This document shows, piece by piece, positions 9,417 through 20,287 of a DNA stretch of 64,000 nucleotides (the first letter of the stretch is position 1; every line of letters begins with the position of its first letter). The notes beneath the pieces are model-generated. The model was not told the DNA's origin, searched no databases, and saw only the letters and a program-made list of their open reading frames with translations. The position numbers and the translations under genes were made by a program. The DNA lies in assembly GCA_027577595.1 (NCBI GenBank), contig JANBRJ010000005.1, positions 62,001-126,000 of the forward strand, in the 5' to 3' direction. The DNA is from Coemansia sp. RSA 487. Lineage: Eukaryota; Kickxellomycota; Kickxellomycetes; Kickxellales; Kickxellaceae.

Positions 9417-12400
9417 ATGTCAGAATTGGCTACGTTTGTCGGTATTGACAATATAGTCAATAGCTGGCGACAGCGCGTGCTGTTTTTCATAGACACCACA
9501 ATATGGGGGAGGATTTGGGATGTTATAGACTTTCTTCTTAACGTCATCATTTGCATCATTTACATAGTCAACACTTCTGTGGTGGGCGCCAACAACGAGC
9601 CAGAGCGCATTCCTTCCGCAAACCGACTGATCGAGTTCCTTGTGGCCGTGCTGTTCTTGGCTCAATACATTACCAGATATGTTGTCATCAACGCCAACCA
9701 CCGCTCGCTCGAGCATTTCATAGTGTTCTTTGCCTTTATATCGCCTATATCCGCATATATTATGAGTAGCCATAGCCAGACCGTCAGAAACAGCTATATG
9801 AGCGCCGGCGTGATGGTAAGCATTCTGTTTGAAAAAATTGCTACACTGTTTATGTTGTAAGTGCAAATTGAAATCCAAACAATACATGTCATGTTTTACT
9901 CCACAGTGTGTTATAGGCGATATTCTATCCAGCTCGATTCCTTCGTCTCCATTATGCCATTAAGCGGCAGCTGGCATTAGCTTCGTCATCAATGAAATGG
10001 CTACGTCTAACGCTTATTCGGCGCGAAGCGACTTCTCTTGGGAGCGACATTGTTGTAGCGATTTTGTTCTTTGCCAGCGTCGTCCACTCGGGAATATACT
10101 GGTATGCGCAAAACAATGCCATCGTATTCGATGGGTTCAATTTTTTGGATGCCATATACTTTATATCAAGTAAGTCTATAGCATATAGCGCTTTTATAGT
10201 GCAAAGGGCAAAAAGAAACATTGGGCTATACTAACTGCATTCCACACTAACCAACGTATTATTCGATAGTGAGTGCGTTGGGGTCCGACGACTCGATTCC
10301 GCGAAGCGTGTTTTCCGAAATTATCTCGATGGCAATTGTCGGGCTGATTGCGTTTGCCGTGCCGTCGCGAGTGACCCGGCTGGTCGATTTGGCCATCAAG
10401 ACATCGTCATATACAAAAACAGTGTCGTTGCCTGCAGCTTCGCGCCACGCACTGGTGTGCGGCAATATTGAGCTGGAGTCCATCCGCCAGTTCCTGCACG
10501 AGTTCTTCAACTCGGACCATGGACCAAACATATTCAAAACAACTATCGCCATACTCCACCCGGACGAACCCACCATGGAGATGAAGGCATTACTGCAGGA
10601 TCCTGCATATACCAACCGAGTGTTCTATGTGAAAGGGTAAGCTATATACAAGGCATCTGCTACAATGTGCATGGACTGAAACCCCCTCCCTCAGACTGCT
10701 CAAACTTTTTGTCAGCTGCTGTTCCGTTCTAATACCCAAAATACCTGAAATGCTTTATATCTGTTAGGCGCGCAACTGGGTTCAAGGCGCTAAAGAGGGC
10801 TCGCGTGGATCTGGCGTCATGCGTGTACATCCTGACCCGCAAGTACAGCCACGGATCAGGCATTGACGAGGACGCAGAGACAGTACTTACGGCGCTCTCC
10901 CTCAGCGCATTCAATTCATCGTCTCGACCAAGTGTTTCTGGGAAGAAGCAGCAAACGGATGCAATGGTTCAGGAGCCGAAATTCCAAGTGTTTGCACAGA
11001 CAATTCTTCCTGGAAGCATGTTGCATATGAGCTATTTGCAAACATCTAGGATTGTGTGTGTCGATGAGATGCGCATGGGAATCATGGCGCAGAACTGCGC
11101 TACTCCGGGATTCGCCACGCTGGCTTTCATGCTGTCAAAGTCTGTTGGAGGCAACAAGAGCTGGGACTTTTCCGGCGTCTTTGCCGAGTCTCTAGCGTAC
11201 TCAGAAGGTAAAGCTATCGTCTCCTCCCCCTCCTCCCAAAAAAAAAAAACTATAGCATCTCCCTAGCTACAGCGGATCGACCGCTGGGCCTCTTACTCAA
11301 ACAGATTTGAGAAGCAAAATCCCACTTGATAACACAAAGTACTAATCCCCTCTTACCGGTTCTTGATCTAAAAGAGAAAAAAAGCATATATAGATGACGG
11401 CTGGGTCAAAACGTACATGCACGGAATAAGCCAAGAAATATACCAAGCGCACGTACCGCGCTCACTTGTCGGCAAATCGTTCTTCAAGGCAACACGATAT
11501 TTTTACCGGTGCCACGCGCTGTTGATATTCGGCGTCGGCAGCTTCTCGTGCAACAAGCCGCCGCACAAGCAAACTGGGCATCACCCGTCGCTCGAAACTG
11601 CGGATTCGGGATACTACCAAGTTCTGCTATCGCCGCGCAACTATATTTTGCAGAAACACGATATGCTCTTCGCAATCTCCACAGACATCCAGTCTGTGCT
11701 CGATGCAATGATGTACTCTGAAAGAGTGTCGATACGGAGCACACATATAAAGCGGCTACGCCAGCCGTCAAACGATGTAAATGAAAAGCACGTTGACGAT
11801 GGAAGCGAGGATAGTGAGCTACAAGCAACAGCAACGAGCACGACGCCGCTATCGCCGACGAGATTCAGCTTCTTCAACATGCTCACAAGCAACGGGGTGC
11901 CCGGGGTGTACAGACAGCCTGCCAGCAATTCAAACAACCTACCGGTCCAGGTAGGCAGTCCGCGGAGAATGGTCATCAAAACGCCAGGTGCAGGCGGTAC
12001 CAAGCAGCGTCGGCAAGAAAACTACCTGAGCGACAGCGACAGCTCCTACTTTTCCCCAGCACACCAAACCAATAACAGAAACCCCGATGACGATGACGTG
12101 CTGCCGGTGACGCCGTCTGTCAAGGGAGCCGTGCGTACGCGGTTCGAGAAGGTAGCGCGGCGGAACAACACGGTTCCTCCGTCCACATCCAACCATGTGG
12201 TGATCTGCGACGCAAGCGACGTGTTCCCGCGCAACGTCGAGCTCCTGGTGCAGTCGCTGAAGCACGCATTTGAGGACGACGACCTGCCAGTGGTCATCCT
12301 GTCGCCCAGCGACGTCGACAGCGAGCGCAAAATGGTGCTCCACGACTTCAGCCACGTGTACATCGTGCGCGGGACGCCGCTGTCGCCGGCGGATCTGCTG

Positions 12401-13393
12401 CGCACCCGTATCGAGTATGCGCAGAAGGCCATTGTTTTGGCCAACTGCAACGCCCGCAAGGCGTCTACCACCGATGCCAGCACCGACTCAACCGCCGATT
12501 CAGCCGCCATCTTGGCAAACATGAATATCCAATCCGTGTGCAGGGACCACCCGTTCTTTGTCACCTCCGAACTGCTGGACGTCGAGAGCATCCGGTACCT
12601 CGACCACACGCAGTTGCTAGGCGAGCCGCTGCTTAAGCGCACCTTCATGGGCGGCCACATTTTCATGCCATCGATGATCGACACCGCACTGTGCCAGTGC
12701 TACTTCAGCTCGCACATCCTGGATGTCCTGCGCCACCTGACGTTCAGTCACGTGACCAGCAACCGCGTGCACTCGGCTGTCAGCACACCCAAGTCGAACG
12801 AAGCAAGCGCCATCGTGGCATTCAAGCCCGGGAGGCTCAGCCTCATGTACGTGCCATCCAGGTTCATTGGCAAGCGCTACGACACGCTGGTTCTGACGCT
12901 GATGAAGCAGCACGGATCGGTTCCGCTCGGCCTGTACCGCATTGTCAGCCATGGGGGCCAAGCATTTGCTACCGTCATGTGCAACCCGCCGCCATACCTA
13001 TCGCTAGTCTCTTCCGACGCCGTCTATGTTTTGGGTCCCGACATTCCTGGGTGGTCGCACTACACGGAATCGCTGCGCACCATCCGGATCGCACAGCAGG
13101 ATGCCTACAACGACGAGCCGGTCCCGGTGCCGGTGTCGCCGTCACCGTCGGCCCAAGCCGAAAAGGACGGGCAGGGCACTGGGTCCAGCCAGTCGCGCCA
13201 CACCGTGTACTCGCACAACACCGACGCCAGCGCAAGCAACATTGCTGCCAACAAAAGCGCCGTCCGCTTCTGCGACGACGCAGCTGCCGATGCCGACGTC
13301 AGCGACGTTGACGACAGAGAGCCCGGCGGCACCTTTGCAAGCACCTCGCTTGCCTCAAGACCATCAACCCCGCAAAAAGCAAAGCGCAGGTAG
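9417..13393 (+). CDS. BK (Slo1)-like potassium channel alpha subunit with a degenerate pore signature
   Basis: The model is five exons: 9417-9815, 9917-10169, 10270-10636, 10768-11207 and 11394-13393; all introns start GTA and end TAG, and the joined frame gives 1152 aa. Membrane helices fit S1 (about 35-57) to S6 (about 233-255); the S4 region reads YPARFLRLHYAIKR. Two RCK domains follow: RCK1 from HALVCGNIELESIRQFL (about 277), including GIMAQNCATPGFATLAFML, and RCK2 from NHVVICDASD (about 752). These match animal Slo1 closely (for example IVVCGHITLES and GFIAQSCLAQGLSTMLANL). In animals the RCK ring opens the pore on calcium binding. The pore loop reads FISMSALGSDDSIP at residues 216-229, so the TVGYGD filter is replaced by ALGSDD. 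The acidic calcium bowl normally just before the second Rossmann unit's PFACGTAF is not seen there. Ion selectivity is therefore open. Confidence 0.85.
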
Positions 13394-13574
13394 CCCGCCC
13401 CCTCCCTCCTCTCTCCTCTCTCCCGCCTCCCCCCGCCCAACTGTTTATTTTTCATGTTTTCCTTCCGGACTTTCGAGTCCATCCCTTGCAAAGCTGTGTA
13501 ATAATAGTTATGCCATTGCTGTGAAACGTATTATGCCTATATGCTAAATGTGTATGTGGGAGAAACGCTTGCTT

Positions 13575-15845
13575 TCAGTGCGCTAGGCCGCCTGCGTGGG
13601 CGGCGGTGGCGGTGGCCGGCTGCATCTTTCTGTTCTTGATAAACGGATGCTCAAGGGCCTCCGAGGCCGTGATCCGCTTCTCGGGGTTGAGCGTGAGCAT
13701 GCGCCGGAGCAGATCAAATGCCTCTGGCGGGATGTAGGGATACCCGTCCGTGTTATACGCCTTTGCCAGGCTTTCGAAGCGGATGCCTCGGTCCTTGACA
13801 GTCGGGATGTTTGTCAGGAATGTGCGGCTAAGCTCTGCCGACACGCGCTCCATCTCCAGCCGCCCGAACAGCACCGAGATCTCAAGAAGCGCCTCGGTGT
13901 CGTCGATCGACTGGAAGAACGGGAAACGGCGCGTTAAGAAGCATAGGAGGATGACGCCCACCGACCAGATGTCGATGGCCACCGCCTGCTGCGGCACCTT
14001 GAGAAGAACCTCCGGCGCCCGAAACCCACGCGTGCCCGCGCGGTTGGCGCGTAGCCCGGGGCGGGTGTCCTTGCGCGGCACTCCAGGCCGGCCCTTCTGG
14101 TCAAAGCTCCGGAACAGCCGCATCGCCGTGGACGAGTCCATCTGCAAGGCGTTTCGCGACCGCATCCTGGTTGCCTCTTGGTCGTTTTCGCGCTCAGCAA
14201 GCCCAAAGTCGACCAGCACGCCGTGGCGCCGCCGGACATCGTAGAGGAAGTTGGAGGGCTTGATATCGCGGTGCATGATTCCTTTGGAATGCGTGTACTG
14301 GAGGCTGCTCATCAGCGACGCAAAGTACCACCGCATCTCGCCTATCGGCAGATCCAGATAGAACCGCCGAAAGTCGTCGTTCCGGAAGTAGGGCAGGACA
14401 ACCACCACTTGGTCCTCCTTGCGCATTGCCGTCACCAGCGGCGCAATGTACTTGCTGCCCTTCAGGTCATTGAGGATGCTGATCTCGTTTGCTATGCGCT
14501 TTGGCGAGCTTGTCACGTAGATCTTCTTTATAGCCACCACCCGTGCTCGGCGCTTGAATGTAGAGTCGCCGCGCCGCCTCTTGGTGCCCCTGCTCTCAGC
14601 CTTCTCCGTATGGTCGCTGCTCTCAGCCCCGCTCTCGTGCTGCGCGTCGGAATCCTGAATGGGTGCGTCTTCGTTGAAAATCATTGTCCAGCTGCCATTG
14701 TCGTATTTTTCGTGCTGTAGGTCTATTGCCTTGTACACCGTGCTAAAAGTGCCCTCGCCGATCTTTCCCAGAAGGCGATATTGTTCCGCCAGACCAGGAA
14801 TAAGCTGCTCCAGCTCCTCGATCTCCTCCTGTGTCCCCTCAACATCGCAATCTTGTATTTCCTCAAAGTACTCATCGTCATTGTTGCCATCATCGTCGTA
14901 GCCGTCATCACCATTATTGGCGTTGTCTCGATAGCCGCTGCCATCATCATTTTGTCCACTGTCGCTATAATTCTTGTCTTCGTTTGTAGTTTCGTCGGAG
15001 TTTCCTTGATCGTTGCCATCTTTGCTGCCATTACCAACAGACGCCTCACCGTTCCTGTCTTTGGCTCCGCTAGCACTACCCTTCTCTTCGCCGGACTGTG
15101 CTTCATCTCCTTGGCTGGCCTCAAAGGTGCAGGTCCGCGCATGGTGTCCAGCTGCGTCGCCACAATTTGGACTTGTGTTGCTTTCGCAGGCGGTTACAAC
15201 GCTGTGGCTATCGTCGTTTTCGTCGGTCACAGCAAACGCGTCTTTAATGTTTTCGGCAAGCAGGCTGGTTTCCGTTGGAAGATGTGGGCGGCAATGGCCA
15301 TGCGACGCGTTCTTTGGCTGCAGCCTCTTTCTTTTGTACTCGGAGCCATCGCCACCAAATGTCCTTGTTGCGTCGTCGTCGTCGTCGTCGTCATCATCGG
15401 CGGCATTTCCGACCACTTCGTCGATGCCCCCAGGAACATACTGCGATATAGCGCCAGTTGCACCAGGTCCCTGCTCATCCAACATTGCTGGTTCGACTAC
15501 TATGCCGCAGAAAGGAAAGAAACGAGAAGGTGATTTGTGACTTGATAATTAATAAAGGGAGCTGCTGTATCGACTTCCAGTGTCAAGAATACGTTTTCAA
15601 AACAAAACAAAACAAAAAAAGCGCCAGCAAAGCTTACCTTTGGCCGGAACGTATTCGTATATGCTATCAACAGGGCTGCCATAGAGTGATGGCCTTGGAC
15701 GTTTAGGCGCAGGTTGGACAATTGGAATTCCCTCGGGAGTCAGCAGCAGCGCAGGACGCTTGACAGCCCCGAGCTCTGCTCGCTGTTCTACATCGCCATC
15801 ATGTCTGTAACAACGCGTTCCGCTCGTATCAGTGGACGCGTACAT
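13575..15845 (-). CDS. CDC7: Cdc7-type protein kinase (DDK catalytic subunit)
   Basis: DDK kinase phosphorylates Mcm2-7 to fire replication origins. Two exons are proposed: 15845-15638 and 15499-13575, with intron 15637-15500 (GTAAGC...CATAG, phase 1); product about 710 aa. An AG three bases later would shorten it by one residue. The N-terminal third is acidic and Asn/Asp/Gly-rich, with a run of Asp coded by a GTC tract. The kinase domain begins about residue 310 (LLGKIGEGTFSTVYK), with an insert before the VAIKK lysine as in Cdc7. The catalytic loop is MHRDIKPSNFLYD, DFG is VDFGLAERE, and an activation-loop insert precedes GTRGFRAPEVLLK. The long split kinase layout and SSPKRIANEISIL are typical of Cdc7. 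The first exon start (MYASTD) is the least certain part, because the frame stays open upstream to 16073. Confidence 0.88.
15372..15398. repeat. GTC/GAC trinucleotide tract inside the Cdc7 gene
   Basis: A run of GTC/ATC on the plus strand encodes about nine consecutive Asp residues in the acidic N-terminal part of the minus-strand kinase. Such tracts are prone to length change. Confidence 0.8.
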
Positions 15846-16232
15846 ATGCGAATGCCAATAGTAGTGAGTGGAATTCAAAACAGTTTGTGTTTGTGAAAAC
15901 CCCTGTGCATGAGAAAGAACAACGCTATAACTTGTTCTGCTTTCTCCCTTGTTTGCAATGAGAAAATGATAAATACAAGGCAGATACGGGATACTATTGA
16001 TGAAAGCGAAGCGGGTGTTAAGATATTGATAAAGCTTGAAGGCTAAAGGGAAGGAAGAAAGAGAAAACGACAAAACCTGGTGTCAAGTAAAAAAAAAAAA
16101 ACATTGGGCCAAGAAAACACGTTGATTGACTGCGTGTATATGCTTAAAAATAAACAAAAATATATAGCTCATTCCTGCTCTACGAGCCGTAAAATCGAGC
16201 CGCAAGGCTTTTGAGCTTTTGTTTTCCAATAC
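15846..16232. other. Gap between RING-ligase stop and Cdc7 start
   Basis: These 387 bases hold the Cdc7 promoter (minus strand) and the 3' end of the RING gene. A poly-A run lies near 16090-16100. The Cdc7 exon-1 frame stays open through most of it but loses coding character upstream of 15845. Confidence 0.35.
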
Positions 16233-16565
16233 TCAAGGCTGCGTTGCTGGCGATTTTGGCGACAAGGGATGTCCAAATATTGTGTCTCGCTTACATAATG
16301 GACAGACCGACGACTGGTGCAACAGCCAGCGATCGATACACGCGCTATGGAAGACGTGGGGGCACGGCAGTTTGCGAATGACCTCGCCCTCGTTGATCTC
16401 CTCCAGACAGATCGCGCACTCAAGAGCTGTATCGCTGCTGGAGCAGCTGTCCCACGTGCTTCTGGCTGCGCTCAGATCTGGCGGTGGTTGCGCATTTCCA
16501 AAGACATTGCTAATGTGCTCTAGTCTGCTGTGGATTGGCACTACGCCCGCATCATGGGAATCGCA

Positions 16566-16596
<31 letters not shown>

Positions 16597-17909
16597 ACTG
16601 AGGAGTAGATGCGCTGGAGCTTGATCATCGGCTCTGCGTCGGTGCTGTCGCCGGATGGTGGAAATGCAACCGGTGCTAGCTGTGGACATGACGCGCACGT
16701 GCGCAACCGCCGCCTCTTGTCTTCCGATCCAGATTCGCAGCCCCCGATCTCTTCCAACGTCTCGCAATACTGCGGCTGATACCGCTTGCGTGCGTGCGCG
16801 GGATCGCGCCTTGAAACAACAACCATGCACGGCAAAAGGTCCAGCTCGTGCTGCTGCAAGACACGCTTGGTCGGCTGCGACCCGCGGCTGCCTCCAGCGC
16901 TGTGGTGGTGGTGGTGGTGGTGGTGGTGGTATACCTGTGCACCGCTGCTGGACCCTCCTCCCCTTGTTCCGCCGCCCGCCCAGCGTCTTGTTCCGCTACG
17001 ACCGCCTCTACCAGGAAGCCCAGAAAACGCAGGACCCGCCTCCCCCGACTGCCAGCCATCGTGGTCCCCGCGCAACCGCCTGCTGCTAAGACGCAGGCAG
17101 TCAAAATACCGCACAACCATGGCAATTACGAAGCAAACAATACCAGTAATGCCTACCCCGACCATTGCCTTGAGAAAGAAATTGCGGTCTGCCATAGCCA
17201 CGTCTGCAGCCGACCGCGAAATTGTGACGAATGCCCTGGGCGAGTTGACTTTGGTCCCGTCGTCGACTATCCCGTTGATCGCTAGCTTGACATTGTCTTG
17301 TAGGCTCTGGTACTCGACGCTGGTCGGCGGTACTGGCAGTCTGGAGTCTGGCGAGCTCGAGTACACTTGCTTCATTACGTCTACCAAGTATTCTCCGGCC
17401 ACCACATTGACCACCCAGACAGGGATCTGCAGGTACGTCGGGTCGACAATGGCTCGCTCCGACGCTTGTGCGGCATCATCCTTCAGCGAATACAGGAGTG
17501 CCCCTGCTGCCCTGCCAGCAAGCGCCTCTTGGTGCAGTATCTCTCCCCATTGCGTTCGACACGTGCGGTAAGGGAGAAACGCAACCCCGTTTGGGTGCAT
17601 GGGCTTTTCAAACTTGCGTATTTCCGTACCGATTACTTCATCTGCGCAGCTGGCATTTCCGGGCACGTAAAGCTCGCCTGAGAATCCAAATGTTGTGAAC
17701 CCAGTTTGTGGCAGCGGATACGTGTAGTCGCTTCGGTCAAAAGTTGCTTGATAGCTTCCGCTCAATCCCCCTCCGTCCTTGGTCTTGTTTCCAATGATGC
17801 TTACTGTCAGTGATACCAGGGGTGCCCGTGCGTGTATTTGTGCTGCAAATATAGATAAAAACAGTGCCAAACATGCTATGCGTCGTAGAACTACAGATAT
17901 GTTGCCCAT
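16233..17909 (-). CDS. PA-TM-RING E3 ubiquitin ligase (RNF13/GRAIL-like)
   Basis: A 558-residue type I membrane protein with the classic order signal peptide, protease-associated (PA) domain, one membrane helix, RING-H2. The signal peptide is about 1-27 (RRIACLALFLSIFAAQIHA). The luminal part, about 30-245, includes the PA-like IPVWVVNVVAGEYLVDVM stretch. The helix is about 247-270 (VGVGITGIVCFVIAMVVRY). A long disordered cytosolic linker holds nine consecutive His and a Ser/Asn run. The RING-H2 near residues 495-540 reads CAICLEEI...CPHVFHSACIDRWL...CPLC, with all eight zinc ligands in place. Family members sit in endosome, vacuole or Golgi membranes and ubiquitinate membrane cargo. The 9-residue His run is unusual and could bind metal, but is more likely low-complexity drift. 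Confidence 0.88.
16902..16928. repeat. GTG/CAC trinucleotide tract (His9) in the RING ligase
   Basis: Nine uninterrupted CAC codons on the minus strand encode nine His in the cytosolic linker of the RING ligase. It is a pure trinucleotide run, suggesting recent expansion. Confidence 0.85.
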
Positions 17910-18427
17910 TGGCTATTTATTTTAAAATACTCTTCAATTGTCCAGATATGCCGTTCCTATACTACAAATGTTGCTTCCTGCTTATTTTCAAGGTGGTACA
18001 TGTAATGTGTGGAGTTGCCAAAATACTTCTTTATGTATTGTTGTCAAAGGGAAAAATTCCAAAAAAAAATGCAAGGTGAACAACAAAAGCAACAGCAAAG
18101 AAGCTAGCACGTATTTCCAATATCCAATGTAAGCCCCAGGTTGTGTATGCTATATATAATTTTTACCCAGCAAACCACCCACGACACGCAAATGGAGCAG
18201 TAATATTCTGGATGTATGCAGTGGCGCACTTGGCTCAATCCACCTGAATATGCGGTGAATAGTTTTTGGCCATGTAGACGAGGAAACAACTGATAAAAAT
18301 GCCAGTGCCTGTCTATCTTTCATAAAGATAAATTCGATCCCACACTGACAGCATAGCTAACCTATAGACCAAAAAAATATTGAGACACCTTGTAACGTAG
18401 AAATTAAGCAAAGGTGAAAGTAAAAAT
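17910..18427. other. Gap between LisH/polyQ regulator stop and RING-ligase start
   Basis: This 518-base stretch carries the promoter of the RING ligase and the 3' UTR of the LisH regulator, both on the minus strand. It is AT-rich; small ORFs here overlap in several frames and look random. Confidence 0.35.
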
Positions 18428-19915
18428 TTACATGTTTTTGCTGCCAGAGGCAGCTGAGGGAGAAAACATCATGCTTGCAACATTGTTGCTTGCTTCGCCG
18501 CCCTTGTTGGAGCCCCCGACACTCGACACCGGCACACCCATTCCGCCTGCGCCGTTGTTGCTGCCGCCTCCCATAGAAGGCATGGTCAAAGCGCTCGAAA
18601 AGCCTCCAACCCCGCCGCCGTTTCCTCCATTGTTGCTACCGCCGTTTCCGTTACTTGCTATGAATGACGAAAAAGCTGCTGCCGCCACTGCAGGATCACT
18701 CATACTGTTGCTACTATGATCGCCGCCACCAGTATCTCCCCCTCCCATGGCAACTCCCATGTTCAGGATACTTGTCAGCGCATCGGCAGAGCTGTCGTTG
18801 AGCCATTCGCTCAGATGCAAGCTCAGCTCATTTGTATCGATTCCACCAACACCGCCTAGTGCATTCATTGTTGAGCCTAGATCAAGTTCTCCGCCAGCGT
18901 TGTTACTGCCGCTGTTCGCTTGCATTGCAGCTCTGTTTCCCTTTTGTGACAACAGCGCCGAGAACGTATTCTCCCCGAAACCCGGCATTGACCCGCTACC
19001 ATGCTGTGCATCTGACTCAACCTGTCCATTCATGCCAAGCGAAAACGCGCCTGTGTTTGCCGGAAACGATGATGCAGTTGCGCTGCCCACACTTGCGTTC
19101 TGTACTGCGGTGACGCCGCCAGCTGTAGGCATGTTGATTCCGCTCACCGCTGGAGTTGATGAAGCCTTGATAGTAAGCGACGGGCTGCTGCTAACTATGC
19201 TGCTGCCAGCACTACCGCCTTTGCCATTATATTGGCCACCGCTGCTCCCAAGAGCAGAATTTACTGGCATAGCCGAAACGCCCCTTTGATGCGCAGCAAT
19301 GGTACCATCATTATTTCCAGGAGCTGGATGGCTCTTGGCCAACGCATTGGGCGCCCCGGTCGACGGGGCTGATGCCAAAGCACCCTTTGCGGACTTTTTG
19401 CTTGCACGCTTTGCCTTTGGTTTTGCAGCCGTCTTTTTGGAACTAGCAGCCGCTGTACCAATTGGAGACCCTTGCTGTGGTATTAGCTGCGGCGAGCCAA
19501 CCGCACCCGCGTTTATCCGAGAAACTGATGACGTCTGGCCGCCGGCGCTGACGCCGCCCTTCTCGGTAGAAGCGCCTACAACGCCTTCTCCAGGAGGCTT
19601 CTGGATAGGCGAAGCATTGTTCCCTTGGTTGCCGGAACCGCCGCCAACAGGAGGCATCCCTTGCGGATTCGAGCCCTGCTGCATCTGCATCTGCAGTTGA
19701 AGCATGTAGCGCTGGTTCTGGTCCTGTATCATACCAGCAACGTTGCTCGCGTTCTGTTCCGTAGCGTTCATAGCCATGCCTGCAACGGGAATAAACTGCT
19801 GACCAAATTGAGCAGCATGCATCTGCATGTTCATTTGTTGCGGGTGTTGTGGCTGTTGTGGTTGTCGGCCACCTGTCATTGTATCGTTGGATGGTACACT
19901 AGGCATGCTTGGATG

Positions 19916-19960
<45 letters not shown>

Positions 19961-20255
19961 TTGTTGTTGCTGTTGCTGTTGCTGCTGTTGAATATATGCC
20001 ATCATTGCTTGTGTTTGGTTCCTTCCATTAAAATTTACGCCTTGATTTGCTGCTGCCGCTGCTGTCATAGCAGCCGAGTTATTCGGAAATCCAAGCTCGG
20101 CAGGATTCGCACCAGCTCCCGACACACCTTGATTGCCCATCCCAGCTCCAATATTCGATGGTATCTGCTGCTGTCGTTGTGCAGATCCTGACTGTGGGCC
20201 AGTCGACCCGACTCTTTGAAGCCCACCCTCGTTGACTAACGGACTGGGATTATGT

Positions 20256-20287
<32 letters not shown>

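Noticed and set aside
9816-9916. Alternative splice donor GTAAGT at 9857 for the first channel intron
   Set aside because: It gives a stop with either acceptor. The donor at 9816 (GTAAGC) with acceptor at 9916 keeps the frame and makes the S4-like YPARFLRLH join.
14781-15533. Plus-strand ORFs of 250 and 175 codons opposite the Cdc7 N-terminus
   Set aside because: They mirror the Asp/Asn-rich disordered part of Cdc7. No domain, and their hydrophobic runs come from GTT/GTC complements.
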